In this document: positions 1 to 5,363 of the stretch, in pieces
Position numbering within the stretch: position 1 is the stretch's first letter
Layout of the letters: every line of letters starts with the position of its first letter
Source: an uncultured Prevotellaceae bacterium
GTDB lineage: Bacteria > Bacteroidota > Bacteroidia > Bacteroidales > Bacteroidaceae
DNA: 5,461 bases
NCBI GenBank assembly: GCA_900315105.1
Contig: OMXX01000004.1
Location: 134,209-139,669, forward strand
Reading direction: 5' to 3'
Position numbers and translations under genes: made by a program
The notes under the pieces: model-generated
Databases searched by the model: none
Told to the model about the DNA's origin: nothing
Seen by the model: only the letters and a program-made list of their open reading frames with translations

Positions 1-1
1 A

Positions 2-99
2 GAGCTCTTTCAACCACATGATAGTCAACAATATACAACTGAATAAATTTTTCGCTAAGGCTCAACAAGCTACGCAAGTCGTCGAACTCACGTTAAATA
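2..99 (-). repeat. Left terminal arm of a dispersed repeat, perfect inverted copy of the right end
   Basis: Every base from 2 to 99 is the exact reverse complement of 5461 down to 5364, giving 98 bp without mismatch; the match stops at base 100. A diverged, shorter relative lies at 1679-1743 and related short units at 1952-2003. In the middle copy the matching edge continues into a large palindromic body, so the body of this copy should lie to the left of base 1. Base 1 (a) fits what the middle copy predicts as the next base. Nothing in the arm looks coding. It may be a real genomic inverted repeat, or the place where assembly broke at a multicopy sequence. Confidence 0.93.
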
Positions 100-114
100 A
101 CGTGAGTTCGACGA
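79..114. repeat. 17-bp perfect stem hairpin at the inner edge of the left arm
   Basis: Bases 79-95 are exactly complementary to 98-114, leaving a 2-base centre. The stem contains the family's signature word, AACGTGAGTTCGACG and its complement. The left half belongs to the 98-bp arm and the right half extends beyond it, so this copy carries an extra inverted signature that the right-end and middle copies lack. There is no T-run directly after the stem on either strand, so it is not a typical intrinsic terminator. A recombination or transposition end, or a structured DNA site, are possible readings. Confidence 0.85.
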
Positions 115-152
115 ATTCTGGTTAGAGTACGAGTATTTGTCGCTGGATTCGC

Positions 153-188
153 AAAAAAGGCACTTACAAATTCTTGTAAGCACCTTTT
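153..188 (-). terminator. Intrinsic terminator of the leucine-rich-repeat gene
   Basis: Read on the minus strand this is a 14-bp stem (187-174 pairing with 169-156, two G-U pairs), a 4-base loop (170-173), and a run of six T given by the A-run at 153-158. It starts 28 nt beyond the stop codon of the leucine-rich-repeat gene, where a rho-independent terminator would be expected. On the plus strand the hairpin is followed by only four T and then mixed sequence, so it should work mainly for minus-strand transcripts. Confidence 0.85.
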
Positions 189-215
189 GTTATCATAAAC
201 GAAATAAAAACGAAA

Positions 216-1190
216 TTACATCACATCATCTTCGACAATCATGAAGTCTCTCCAGTATTCTGCATTCTCGTAAGCTGACTTACAGCCTTTTGCCACGCGT
301 AGAGTGCAGTATTTTGCAAAAGTGTTGACGTGAATCTTCTGAGGAGTCTTTGAGAGATTGGTCACAGTCCTGAGATTTCTGCAGTCTGCAAAGACCTTAT
401 TGCCGATACTTGTTACCGATCTTGGGATTGTCACAGAGTTAAAGCCGAAGCAACTTGCGAAAGCCTTTTCTCCAATACTCTTAACAGAGTTTGGGATAAT
501 AATAGAGGTAAGGTTAGAGCATTTTGCAAAAGCTCCCTCGCCTATATGTTTAAGTGAGTTTGGGAACTTAATGGTTGTCAAGCCCGTACAACTACGGAAG
601 GCGCCACGACCAATAGTGGTCACGGAGTGTGGTATCTTGACAGATGAGAGTTTTGAACAATAAGAGAATGTACTATCGCCGATACAAGTAACGGAGTATG
701 GGATAGTGATCTCTGTAAGGCTTGAGCATCCGAAGAAAGCATGACTGCCGATTTTCTGTACAGAGTTCGGGATGTTGATTGTGTTGATGTCTGTGCAAAG
801 ATAGAAAGCCTTATTGCCAATTGAAGTCACGGACTCTGGGATTGTGAATGAAGTGAGTCCGTTGCACTTTGCGAATGCTTTATCACCGATTGATTTCACA
901 GAGTTTGGAATGGCAACAGCTCTGAGCCTAACGCAGTTGTAGAAAGCGCAATCTCCAATACCGGTTACGCTATACTTAGAGCCGTTGTGGGTTATGCTTG
1001 AAGGTATTACAACGAATCTTGTGTAATCCTCGTTGTCTGGGTTGCATCCCTTGTATGTTACCGTAGCTTCTTTGTTGTTATCGTTAAGATTGTAGAATAT
1101 CTCCCCAATCTCAACATCATGTGCATAACTAATCATTGGCAACAAAACTGCCAATACAGTCAAAAGGATTTTGTTATAACTCTTTTCCAT
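216..1190 (-). CDS. Secreted BspA-like leucine-rich-repeat protein (LRR_5 / TpLRR type)
   Basis: A 324-residue protein. Residues 1-23 form a signal peptide: Lys near the start, a hydrophobic stretch at about 8-20, and an SYA cleavage site before His24. There is no lipobox Cys at the cleavage site, so it is not an obvious lipoprotein. Residues 24-65 form a short N-terminal strand region typical of BspA-like proteins. From residue 89 to 272 there are eight consecutive repeats of exactly 23 residues with the pattern IPxSVxxIGxxAFxxC, preceded by one partial repeat (about 73-88) and followed by a degenerate cap (273-324) with the KGCKSAYENAEYW signature. Members of this family are exported proteins of oral and gut Bacteroidetes and of some host-associated protists, with reported roles in adhesion to host proteins or other bacteria. 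No membrane anchor or secretion-system sorting domain is visible after the repeats, so its final location is open. It is transcribed alone, with its own promoter and terminator. The ATG at 1190 is chosen because it leads directly into the signal peptide; no Shine-Dalgarno is present, as is usual here. Ligand unknown. Confidence 0.92.
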   Translation of the reverse strand: MEKSYNKILLTVLAVLLPMISYAHDVEIGEIFYNLNDNNKEATVTYKGCNPDNEDYTRFVVIPSSITHNGSKYSVTGIGDCAFYNCVRLRAVAIPNSVKSIGDKAFAKCNGLTSFTIPESVTSIGNKAFYLCTDINTINIPNSVQKIGSHAFFGCSSLTEITIPYSVTCIGDSTFSYCSKLSSVKIPHSVTTIGRGAFRSCTGLTTIKFPNSLKHIGEGAFAKCSNLTSIIIPNSVKSIGEKAFASCFGFNSVTIPRSVTSIGNKVFADCRNLRTVTNLSKTPQKIHVNTFAKYCTLRVAKGCKSAYENAEYWRDFMIVEDDVM

Positions 1191-1231
1191 AGCTCACGTG
1201 TTTTATTGTTTAGGAAGGATGAATACGGTTA

Positions 1232-1263
1232 CAAAGATACAAAATGTTTGTAATAATTCCAAA
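1232..1263 (-). promoter_or_regulatory. Bacteroidetes-type promoter of the leucine-rich-repeat gene
   Basis: On the minus strand a perfect -7 box TATCTTTG (TAnnTTTG consensus, 1239-1232) is preceded by TTTG (1263-1260) with 20 bp between. Transcription should begin near 1224-1228, giving a leader of about 35 nt before the ATG at 1190. Both boxes match the major sigma factor consensus of Bacteroides. No operator-like repeat is seen next to it. Confidence 0.8.
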
Positions 1264-1678
1264 TATTTTTAGGGGAATTTTCAATAATTTGAAGAATATT
1301 GTTTTTTAGTCCGGAAAACGGAAATATCCAGTGGAAATTTCTACCATAAAGATTTGGATGTTGTGAAAATTTGCAGTTACTTTCTTCTTTGCCATTGATA
1401 CATTTCTTGTCCTTTTGACCAATCTGGATATTGTCTTTTGCAAATCAATGCATGTTTTCAACTTCTATTTCTTATTATACCCTTTGCGTTATTTTGCATG
1501 TTATTAGAGAAAACATGATACTTTTTTGTCATAGCTTGTTATTTCCTGTTTTTGTGGGATGTCTCTGTATTGTTGAGCATTTTTAGCTCATCATTCGCAT
1601 TATGCTGTGGCTCTTATATATAAAGGAGGCGAAGTCGATAGAATCCGTAACAAACAAAAACAATATCCACTTAATGTC
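1264..1678. other. AT-rich intergenic stretch with no supported gene
   Basis: About 415 bp between the leucine-rich-repeat promoter and the central repeat. All reading frames are broken at short intervals; the longest ATG-started candidate looked at is a 29-codon minus-strand frame (1395-1306) with no recognisable features. A plus-strand AAAGGAGG (1622-1629) resembles a ribosome binding site but has no start codon at usable distance. A weak hairpin (1574-1578 with 1586-1590) lacks a T-run. It could be decayed sequence or simple spacer. Confidence 0.6.
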
Positions 1679-2003
1679 TTAACGTGAGTTCGACGGATTT
1701 CTTCATTTGTATGTTGTTGGTTATCATGTGGTCGAAAGAGCTCTGAAGGAGCGACACCTAAAAGGATAGTCCGTTAGGGCTGTTATATATGCCGATATTA
1801 GAGGGATGAGGTCTGTAGGACCGATACCTGAAGTCTTAGTCTTTAGGTGTCGCACTTACAGCGCTCCTTTAATCATGCATCTACCGAATAACAGCCCTTA
1901 CGGACTGCCCTATTAGGTGTCGGGCTTTTCAGCCCTCGCAGTATTGAACTGTTCGCAAAGCTCACCAAGCTATGCAAGTTCTTCGCTGAAGCCCACCAAG
2001 CTA
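1679..2003. repeat. Composite dispersed repeat copy (arm, palindromic body, arm units)
   Basis: The left part matches the right-end arm in the same orientation: 1679-1695 equals 5367-5383 over 17 bp, and 1702-1743 matches 5420-5461 at 37 of 42 positions. It lacks about 30 bp of the arm between these blocks. The missing module, which reads in the left terminal copy as TTCGCTAAGGCTCAACAAGC, reappears twice in tandem in diverged form on the other side of the body (1952-1980 and 1982-2003), in the orientation of the left terminal arm. The whole is therefore a modular element flanked by inverted arm pieces. It carries no reading frame of note. It resembles non-autonomous, MITE- or REP-like elements, but I see no target-site duplication and no transposase. 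Confidence 0.8.
1738..1937. repeat. 200-bp imperfect palindrome forming the repeat body
   Basis: The outer arms 1738-1786 and 1888-1937 are complementary at roughly four of five positions with one single-base indel. The inner arms 1810-1833 and 1841-1865 pair about the same centre, near 1837. The stretches between them pair more weakly, with small indels. Four versions of one sub-unit (core GACACCTAA or its complement) are thus arranged as two forward and two reversed. Either strand, if transcribed, could fold into one long hairpin of about 95 bp. The differences between arms are scattered, with some preserving pairing as G-U, so this is an old or structurally tolerant palindrome. Confidence 0.85.
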
Positions 2004-2259
2004 AAACCTGTCATCGAAATCATATTATTTCTATTGAAATACACCAATTTTCTAAAGTTTTTTATTTTTTTGTCTTTGTGTCCCCTAACAGTAATACAAA
2101 AGATTTCAACATGGGAGACCTCCATTTAAATACTGTGTGCGGGCACATTTTGCAGATATGCAACATAAAATGCACCATATCGCAATGCGGTTTTGTCTTA
2201 TTGCACACTTGTAAAAAGTGTTGCATGGTATAATTCACAAACTTTATGAAACAAAAATT
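2004..2259. other. Spacer with a cluster of TGCA words upstream of the small-RNA promoter
   Basis: No credible protein gene: the plus frame at 1917-2129 and the minus frame at 2062-2268 are short, composition-driven and overlap repeats or promoter. The interesting part is 2137-2293, where TGCA occurs at 2151, 2159, 2171, 2202, 2222, 2262 and 2290, mostly as TTGCA or TGCAA, and a small palindrome GTGCGGGCAC lies at 2137-2146. A short hairpin, ACACTT paired with AAGTGT, lies around 2206-2222. These may be regulator contacts for the promoter at 2260-2291; that is inference. Confidence 0.45.
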
Positions 2260-2291
2260 CTTGCACAAAAGGGAAAAACTTCATACCTTTG
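2260..2291 (+). promoter_or_regulatory. Bacteroidetes-type promoter reading rightward into an orphan transcript
   Basis: A perfect -7 box TACCTTTG (2284-2291) is preceded, after 20 bp, by CTTG (2260-2263), three of four bases of the TTTG upstream box. Start of transcription is expected near 2297-2300. No protein gene follows on the plus strand; the transcript meets a strong terminator at 2409-2455. The spacing equals that of the leucine-rich-repeat promoter, which supports a real promoter. Confidence 0.72.
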
Positions 2292-2297
2292 CACTCG

Positions 2298-2455
2298 GAA
2301 ATAAGTGTAATAATTATGTTAAAGGGGAAAAACTAATTTATTTGATTAGGGGAACAATGACGAGGTATTAAGCTAAGGTAAATGATTGTATTAATTTCAG
2401 GTAACAAGAAAAGGTCGAGATCCAGTATTTACTGGTCTTGACCTTTTTCTTATTT
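2298..2455 (+). ncRNA. Candidate small non-coding RNA of about 155 nt
   Basis: Defined by a consensus promoter at 2260-2291 and an intrinsic terminator at 2409-2455, with no plausible protein between. Inside are two AGGGGAA words (2323-2329 and 2348-2354) bracketing a small hairpin (2333-2337 with 2345-2349), features that could expose purine-rich single-stranded segments. The only ATG frames are a 6-codon one (2316-2336) and a 19-codon one (2382-2441) that runs into the terminator stem; neither looks like a gene. It is convergent with the hem operon and overlaps its terminator but not its coding part. I do not recognise it as 6S, tmRNA, RNase P or a known riboswitch. A leader whose downstream gene has been lost is the main alternative. 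The boundaries are estimates. Confidence 0.5.
2409..2455. terminator. Bidirectional intrinsic terminator shared by the hem operon and the small RNA
   Basis: Bases 2409-2426 pair with 2431-2447 with one G-U pair and one bulged T, leaving a 4-base loop. Rightward the stem is followed by TTTTTCTTATTT; leftward by TTTTCTTG. It lies 38 nt beyond the hemG stop codon at 2485, so it should end the minus-strand hem message as well as the plus-strand transcript from 2298. The rightward T-run is the better one. Confidence 0.85.
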
Positions 2456-2484
2456 GTATTCTTTGTTGTAGAAACTGCTTATTA

Positions 2485-3849
2485 CTATCTGCAAAGTATC
2501 TCGGCTTCGTCAAAACCTTGCTTGATGCGGTCGCCCATGCCTATGCCGTCACGCAGATTACCGGCGATGCGGAGGGTAGGGTATTGCTTCTGAAGCTTAT
2601 CCACAGCAGCTAAACGTGCATCGGACGAAGCCTCGTATTGAGGAATGGCACGCTCATGACGGAATACCTTTATAGCATCTGCCTTTGTTCCGGTAGGGAA
2701 CTTTAGCATTTCTACAAGGTAGTTGTTTACTAGAGTTTCAAACTCTGCATCCGTTTTCTTCAGCATCTCCGGATGACGTGCGCCTCCTATGAAATATGCC
2801 ATTGCTGCGCCTCGTTCCGGGCTTCTTCCTTCGAAACAAGCCGATGGGAAAAGGATTCCGAGTACCTGCTTTTTCTCGCGTGATGGTACCAGACCTCCAA
2901 AGGCGAGCCACTGGTTATTGCCGCAGTCGTTCATACCCACACCTATCTGTACAACAGGTGCATAGTACAGGTTGCTGAGGTCTTTCATTGTCTCGACATC
3001 TACGAATGGCAGAAGCTCTGGCAAAGAATAAGCCCCACAAGTGGTTACGACCTTCGAAGCGTGTATCTGCTTTTGATCACCCTCCTTCTGATATGTTATT
3101 ATCCAGCCTTCGCCCTCAGGATTGATGGTTATGCTTTGGGCTCCTGTGGTAATGCTTTCATTTCCAATCGCATTGGCAAGTGCGTTGATAAGGTTGCTAA
3201 AGCCACCCTTTGCAGAGAACACCTTTTTAGTAGCCTTACGGTCACGGTCTGTTTTTGGAATCTTAACCTTGGCGATACTTCCCTTGATGAAAGAGCCGTA
3301 TTGTTGTTCGAGATTGTAGAGCTTTGGAAGAGCAAGGCGAACAGGCAACTTATACGGATCACCTGCATATACACCTGATAGGAAGGGGTCAACGGCATAC
3401 TGCACGTATGACTTTCCCAAACGGCGCTCTGCCAAAGAGCCTACCGACTCGTATGGATCATTACCCTTCTTGCGCCAAGGCTCTCCGAGTATGCGGAACT
3501 TATCGTGCCATGTGAAGAGCGGTGTCTTCAATGCCGTTGGAAGGCTTGACGGGAGCGCATGGAATTTCTTGCCTTTCCATATCAGGCGGCGTTTGCTCGA
3601 TTCAAGAGCGGTTTCAAGCGTACATGCGCCGCCCAGTTGCTCGAATAGCTCTGCCACCTCGGGATGCTTCACCACACCAGTATTAGGACCGCTTTCAAAC
3701 GTGAAATTGCCTATTTTTTTGGTATTTATCTGACCGCCTATGCGGTTCTGGCACTCAAGTACCTGTATATTCTTTCCTTTGCGATGCAGTTCGTAGGCAC
3801 ATGTCATGCCTGTTATGCCAGCACCGATGATTACTATATCTTTTTTCAT
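2485..3849 (-). CDS. hemG: Protoporphyrinogen oxidase, flavin-dependent HemY-type (annotated hemG or hemY)
   Basis: A 454-residue FAD enzyme of the monoamine-oxidase fold, close to the 450-470 usual for bacterial HemY-type oxidases. It oxidises protoporphyrinogen IX to protoporphyrin IX; some relatives, mainly in Gram-positive bacteria, act on coproporphyrinogen III instead. The N-terminal dinucleotide-binding motif is intact (G9-x-G11-x-x-G14, acidic E32 ending the second strand, and R36-x-G38-G39). The C-terminal FAD motif is also intact (G430, G435, G437, D440 in GNLRDGIGMGDRIKQG). There is no signal peptide or membrane segment, so a soluble or peripheral cytoplasmic enzyme is expected. 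It is not the small flavodoxin-like HemG of E. coli despite the shared symbol. The ATG at 3849 lies 2 nt after the hemN stop, so the two are co-transcribed and probably translationally coupled. The stop is TAG. The family usually passes electrons to oxygen, so the acceptor in an anaerobe is an open question. Confidence 0.93.
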   Translation of the reverse strand: MKKDIVIIGAGITGMTCAYELHRKGKNIQVLECQNRIGGQINTKKIGNFTFESGPNTGVVKHPEVAELFEQLGGACTLETALESSKRRLIWKGKKFHALPSSLPTALKTPLFTWHDKFRILGEPWRKKGNDPYESVGSLAERRLGKSYVQYAVDPFLSGVYAGDPYKLPVRLALPKLYNLEQQYGSFIKGSIAKVKIPKTDRDRKATKKVFSAKGGFSNLINALANAIGNESITTGAQSITINPEGEGWIITYQKEGDQKQIHASKVVTTCGAYSLPELLPFVDVETMKDLSNLYYAPVVQIGVGMNDCGNNQWLAFGGLVPSREKKQVLGILFPSACFEGRSPERGAAMAYFIGGARHPEMLKKTDAEFETLVNNYLVEMLKFPTGTKADAIKVFRHERAIPQYEASSDARLAAVDKLQKQYPTLRIAGNLRDGIGMGDRIKQGFDEAEILCR

Positions 3850-3851
3850 TT

Positions 3852-5225
3852 TTAAATCGGCTTTGAGAATTTCTTATCCGTATTCAGCATCAGAGGGTCG
3901 AGAGCTGCTGCCACATTGCGAACGAACGGATGTCCGGCACTTGTCATCGTGATGCCGTCACTTGTAATGGCAATCAGTCCATCGCTTGCCATCTCGCCAA
4001 GTTGCGCCTCGTCATAGTGCAGAGCAGCCTTAACCTCCTCCACACTAATCTGCATAGTAGTGGCTATCTCGTTCCAGTTGAGACGGTAGTTGCACATCAG
4101 TCTCTCGATAACCTCCTTCGCTATGCGCTCTTGTGATGTAAGAGCATAGCCCTTGCGCGTTGTGAGTTTACCGTCAAGCGTTGTGTCGATATACTCTTGA
4201 ATATCCTTCGTGTTCTGGGCGTATGTGCTGTCAAGCTGACTGATACCTGTTGCTCCGAAGGCATATACCTGACCTGTGGTTCTGCGTGTGCAATAGCCTT
4301 GGAAGTTGCGGTAAAGCAGTCCTGCCTCCAATGCCTTGTATAGCTCATCCTCCGGCAACACAAAGTGATCCAATCCTATACTTTTATATCCTGCCTCATG
4401 CAGCATATCAGCAGCCACCTCATACATTTTCTGCTTCTCTTCTGTAGCAGGAAGCCCATGCTTCTCAAGTACCTGCTGACGCTTGAATACCCAAGGCACA
4501 TGGCCGTAACTAAAGGTCACAAGTCGGTCGGGATGCAGTTGGATAGCTTTCTCTATGTTCTTCGCGAAGGATTCGGGTGTCTGATATGGAAGTCCGAAAA
4601 GGAAGTCCATATTAATCGTAGCACCTGCTGAGCGCAATATTGCCATTATCTCCTCAAGCGGAAGATTACTTGGTGTGCGCCCTACGGTTTCAAGCACCTT
4701 GATGTCAAGGTCCTGTACACCAATAGAGAAACGGTTGAAGTGGCTTTCGGTGAGTGCTATCCAGTCTTGCTCAGTAAGATACCCCGGATGACATTCCACA
4801 GCTATCTCTGGCTTCTCTATGGTAGGGAAGAGCGAAAGCAGATGGTCGTTTAATTCCTTGAGTACGGATGCCGGCATTGCCGTCGGACTTCCTCCGCCGA
4901 AGTGAATCTGACTTATCGGACGGCTCTTGTCCAAGTCGGCAGTCACCATGTCTATCTCCTTGTGGATAGAATCAATATATCGTGCCACCGTATCGCCTGT
5001 GCGTGGCATGATGTACGAGTTACATCCGCAGTAATGGCACAAGCGCTTGCAGAAAGGCATGTGGAGATAGAAGGATATGAGAGAAGTACCCTCCTCGTTT
5101 GAGCGACGCACAGCATCTGCATATTCTTCCGGTTTCATTTCGCGGAAGTAATTAGCTGGCGGATAGCTCGTGTAACGAGGTGCGGCTACGTTGTATTTCT
5201 TTATAATGGCCTCTTGATTGCCCAT
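3852..5225 (-). CDS. hemN: Oxygen-independent coproporphyrinogen III oxidase
   Basis: A 457-residue radical-SAM enzyme that decarboxylates the two propionates of coproporphyrinogen III to give protoporphyrinogen IX without oxygen, the step before HemG. Numbered from the ATG at 5225, the 4Fe-4S cluster motif is C59-x3-C63-x2-C66 with the extra C68 that marks true HemN. The glycine-rich SAM region is HFGGGSPT (about 108-115). FNRFSIGVQD, DFLFGLPYQTPESF and YRNFQGY follow, and the HemN_C part contains LMCNYRLN (about 376-383). These match E. coli HemN along the full length, including the KYN..PRYTSYP start, which argues against the related haem chaperone HemW. The frame can be opened 10 codons upstream at a TTG (5255), but that codon lies inside the -7 box, so the ATG is preferred. 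First gene of the hemN-hemG operon; cytoplasmic. No frameshift or missing key residue was seen. Confidence 0.95.
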   Translation of the reverse strand: MGNQEAIIKKYNVAAPRYTSYPPANYFREMKPEEYADAVRRSNEEGTSLISFYLHMPFCKRLCHYCGCNSYIMPRTGDTVARYIDSIHKEIDMVTADLDKSRPISQIHFGGGSPTAMPASVLKELNDHLLSLFPTIEKPEIAVECHPGYLTEQDWIALTESHFNRFSIGVQDLDIKVLETVGRTPSNLPLEEIMAILRSAGATINMDFLFGLPYQTPESFAKNIEKAIQLHPDRLVTFSYGHVPWVFKRQQVLEKHGLPATEEKQKMYEVAADMLHEAGYKSIGLDHFVLPEDELYKALEAGLLYRNFQGYCTRRTTGQVYAFGATGISQLDSTYAQNTKDIQEYIDTTLDGKLTTRKGYALTSQERIAKEVIERLMCNYRLNWNEIATTMQISVEEVKAALHYDEAQLGEMASDGLIAITSDGITMTSAGHPFVRNVAAALDPLMLNTDKKFSKPI

Positions 5226-5252
5226 TTTCCCGTTTATTTTATATTTCGGATG

Positions 5253-5283
5253 CAAAATTAAAACTATTATTTCACATACGAAA
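5253..5283 (-). promoter_or_regulatory. Promoter of the hemN-hemG operon
   Basis: On the minus strand the -7 box TAATTTTG (5260-5253) fits TAnnTTTG exactly. An upstream TTTC (5283-5280) sits 19 bp before it, three of four bases of the usual TTTG. Transcription should start near 5245-5249, leaving a leader of about 20-25 nt before the ATG at 5225. This position rules against the TTG at 5255 as the translation start. The box partner is weaker than in the other two promoters, which would fit a promoter that needs an activator. Confidence 0.72.
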
Positions 5284-5330
5284 TCCTCATTTATATGGAT
5301 TCTTCATTCTTACATCCTCATTTATGGGGA
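5283..5330. promoter_or_regulatory. Pair of direct repeats just upstream of the hem promoter (possible operator)
   Basis: ATCCTCATTTAT occurs at 5283-5294 and again at 5314-5325, 31 bp apart; extending the match to 17 bp keeps 15 identical positions. The first copy touches the -33 region and the second lies about three helical turns further upstream, so the same DNA face would be presented twice. This geometry is common for activator or repressor sites. No known motif is recognised, and the regulator is unknown. Confidence 0.5.
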
Positions 5331-5363
5331 AAAATAGGAACAAATCTTTGTAGGTGGAAAACG

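Noticed and set aside
358..663. A 101-codon plus-strand frame opposite the leucine-rich-repeat gene
   Set aside because: It is a mirror of the repetitive coding sequence on the other strand, shows the same 23-residue rhythm, and has no promoter.
216..1190. A DNA tandem-repeat array at the leucine-rich-repeat gene
   Set aside because: The 69-bp period is explained by the protein repeats; the copies are too diverged in DNA to count as a separate repeat feature.
1306..1395. A 29-codon minus-strand frame in the spacer, starting with a Lys-rich segment
   Set aside because: Very short, no promoter at a usable distance, no recognisable family, AT-rich composition.
1622..1629. AAAGGAGG as a ribosome binding site
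   Set aside because: No ATG, GTG or TTG follows at 5-15 nt and no open frame starts there.
1738..2003. A CRISPR-like array, because several similar short units recur
   Set aside because: The units alternate in orientation, are spaced unevenly and share one palindromic axis; no regular spacers and no cas genes.
1917..2129. A 70-codon plus-strand frame
   Set aside because: It begins inside the palindromic repeat and has no protein-like features; probably chance.
2062..2268. A 68-codon minus-strand frame
   Set aside because: It covers the TGCA cluster and the promoter spacer, with Cys/Phe/His-rich composition from AT-rich DNA; no start signals.
2382..2441. A 19-codon plus-strand frame within the candidate small RNA
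   Set aside because: Its last third is the terminator stem, so the codons are dictated by the hairpin; no ribosome site is evident.
2796..5102. Several 60-105 codon plus-strand frames opposite hemG and hemN
   Set aside because: All lie inside well-supported minus-strand genes, have no promoter boxes, and look like frame shadows.
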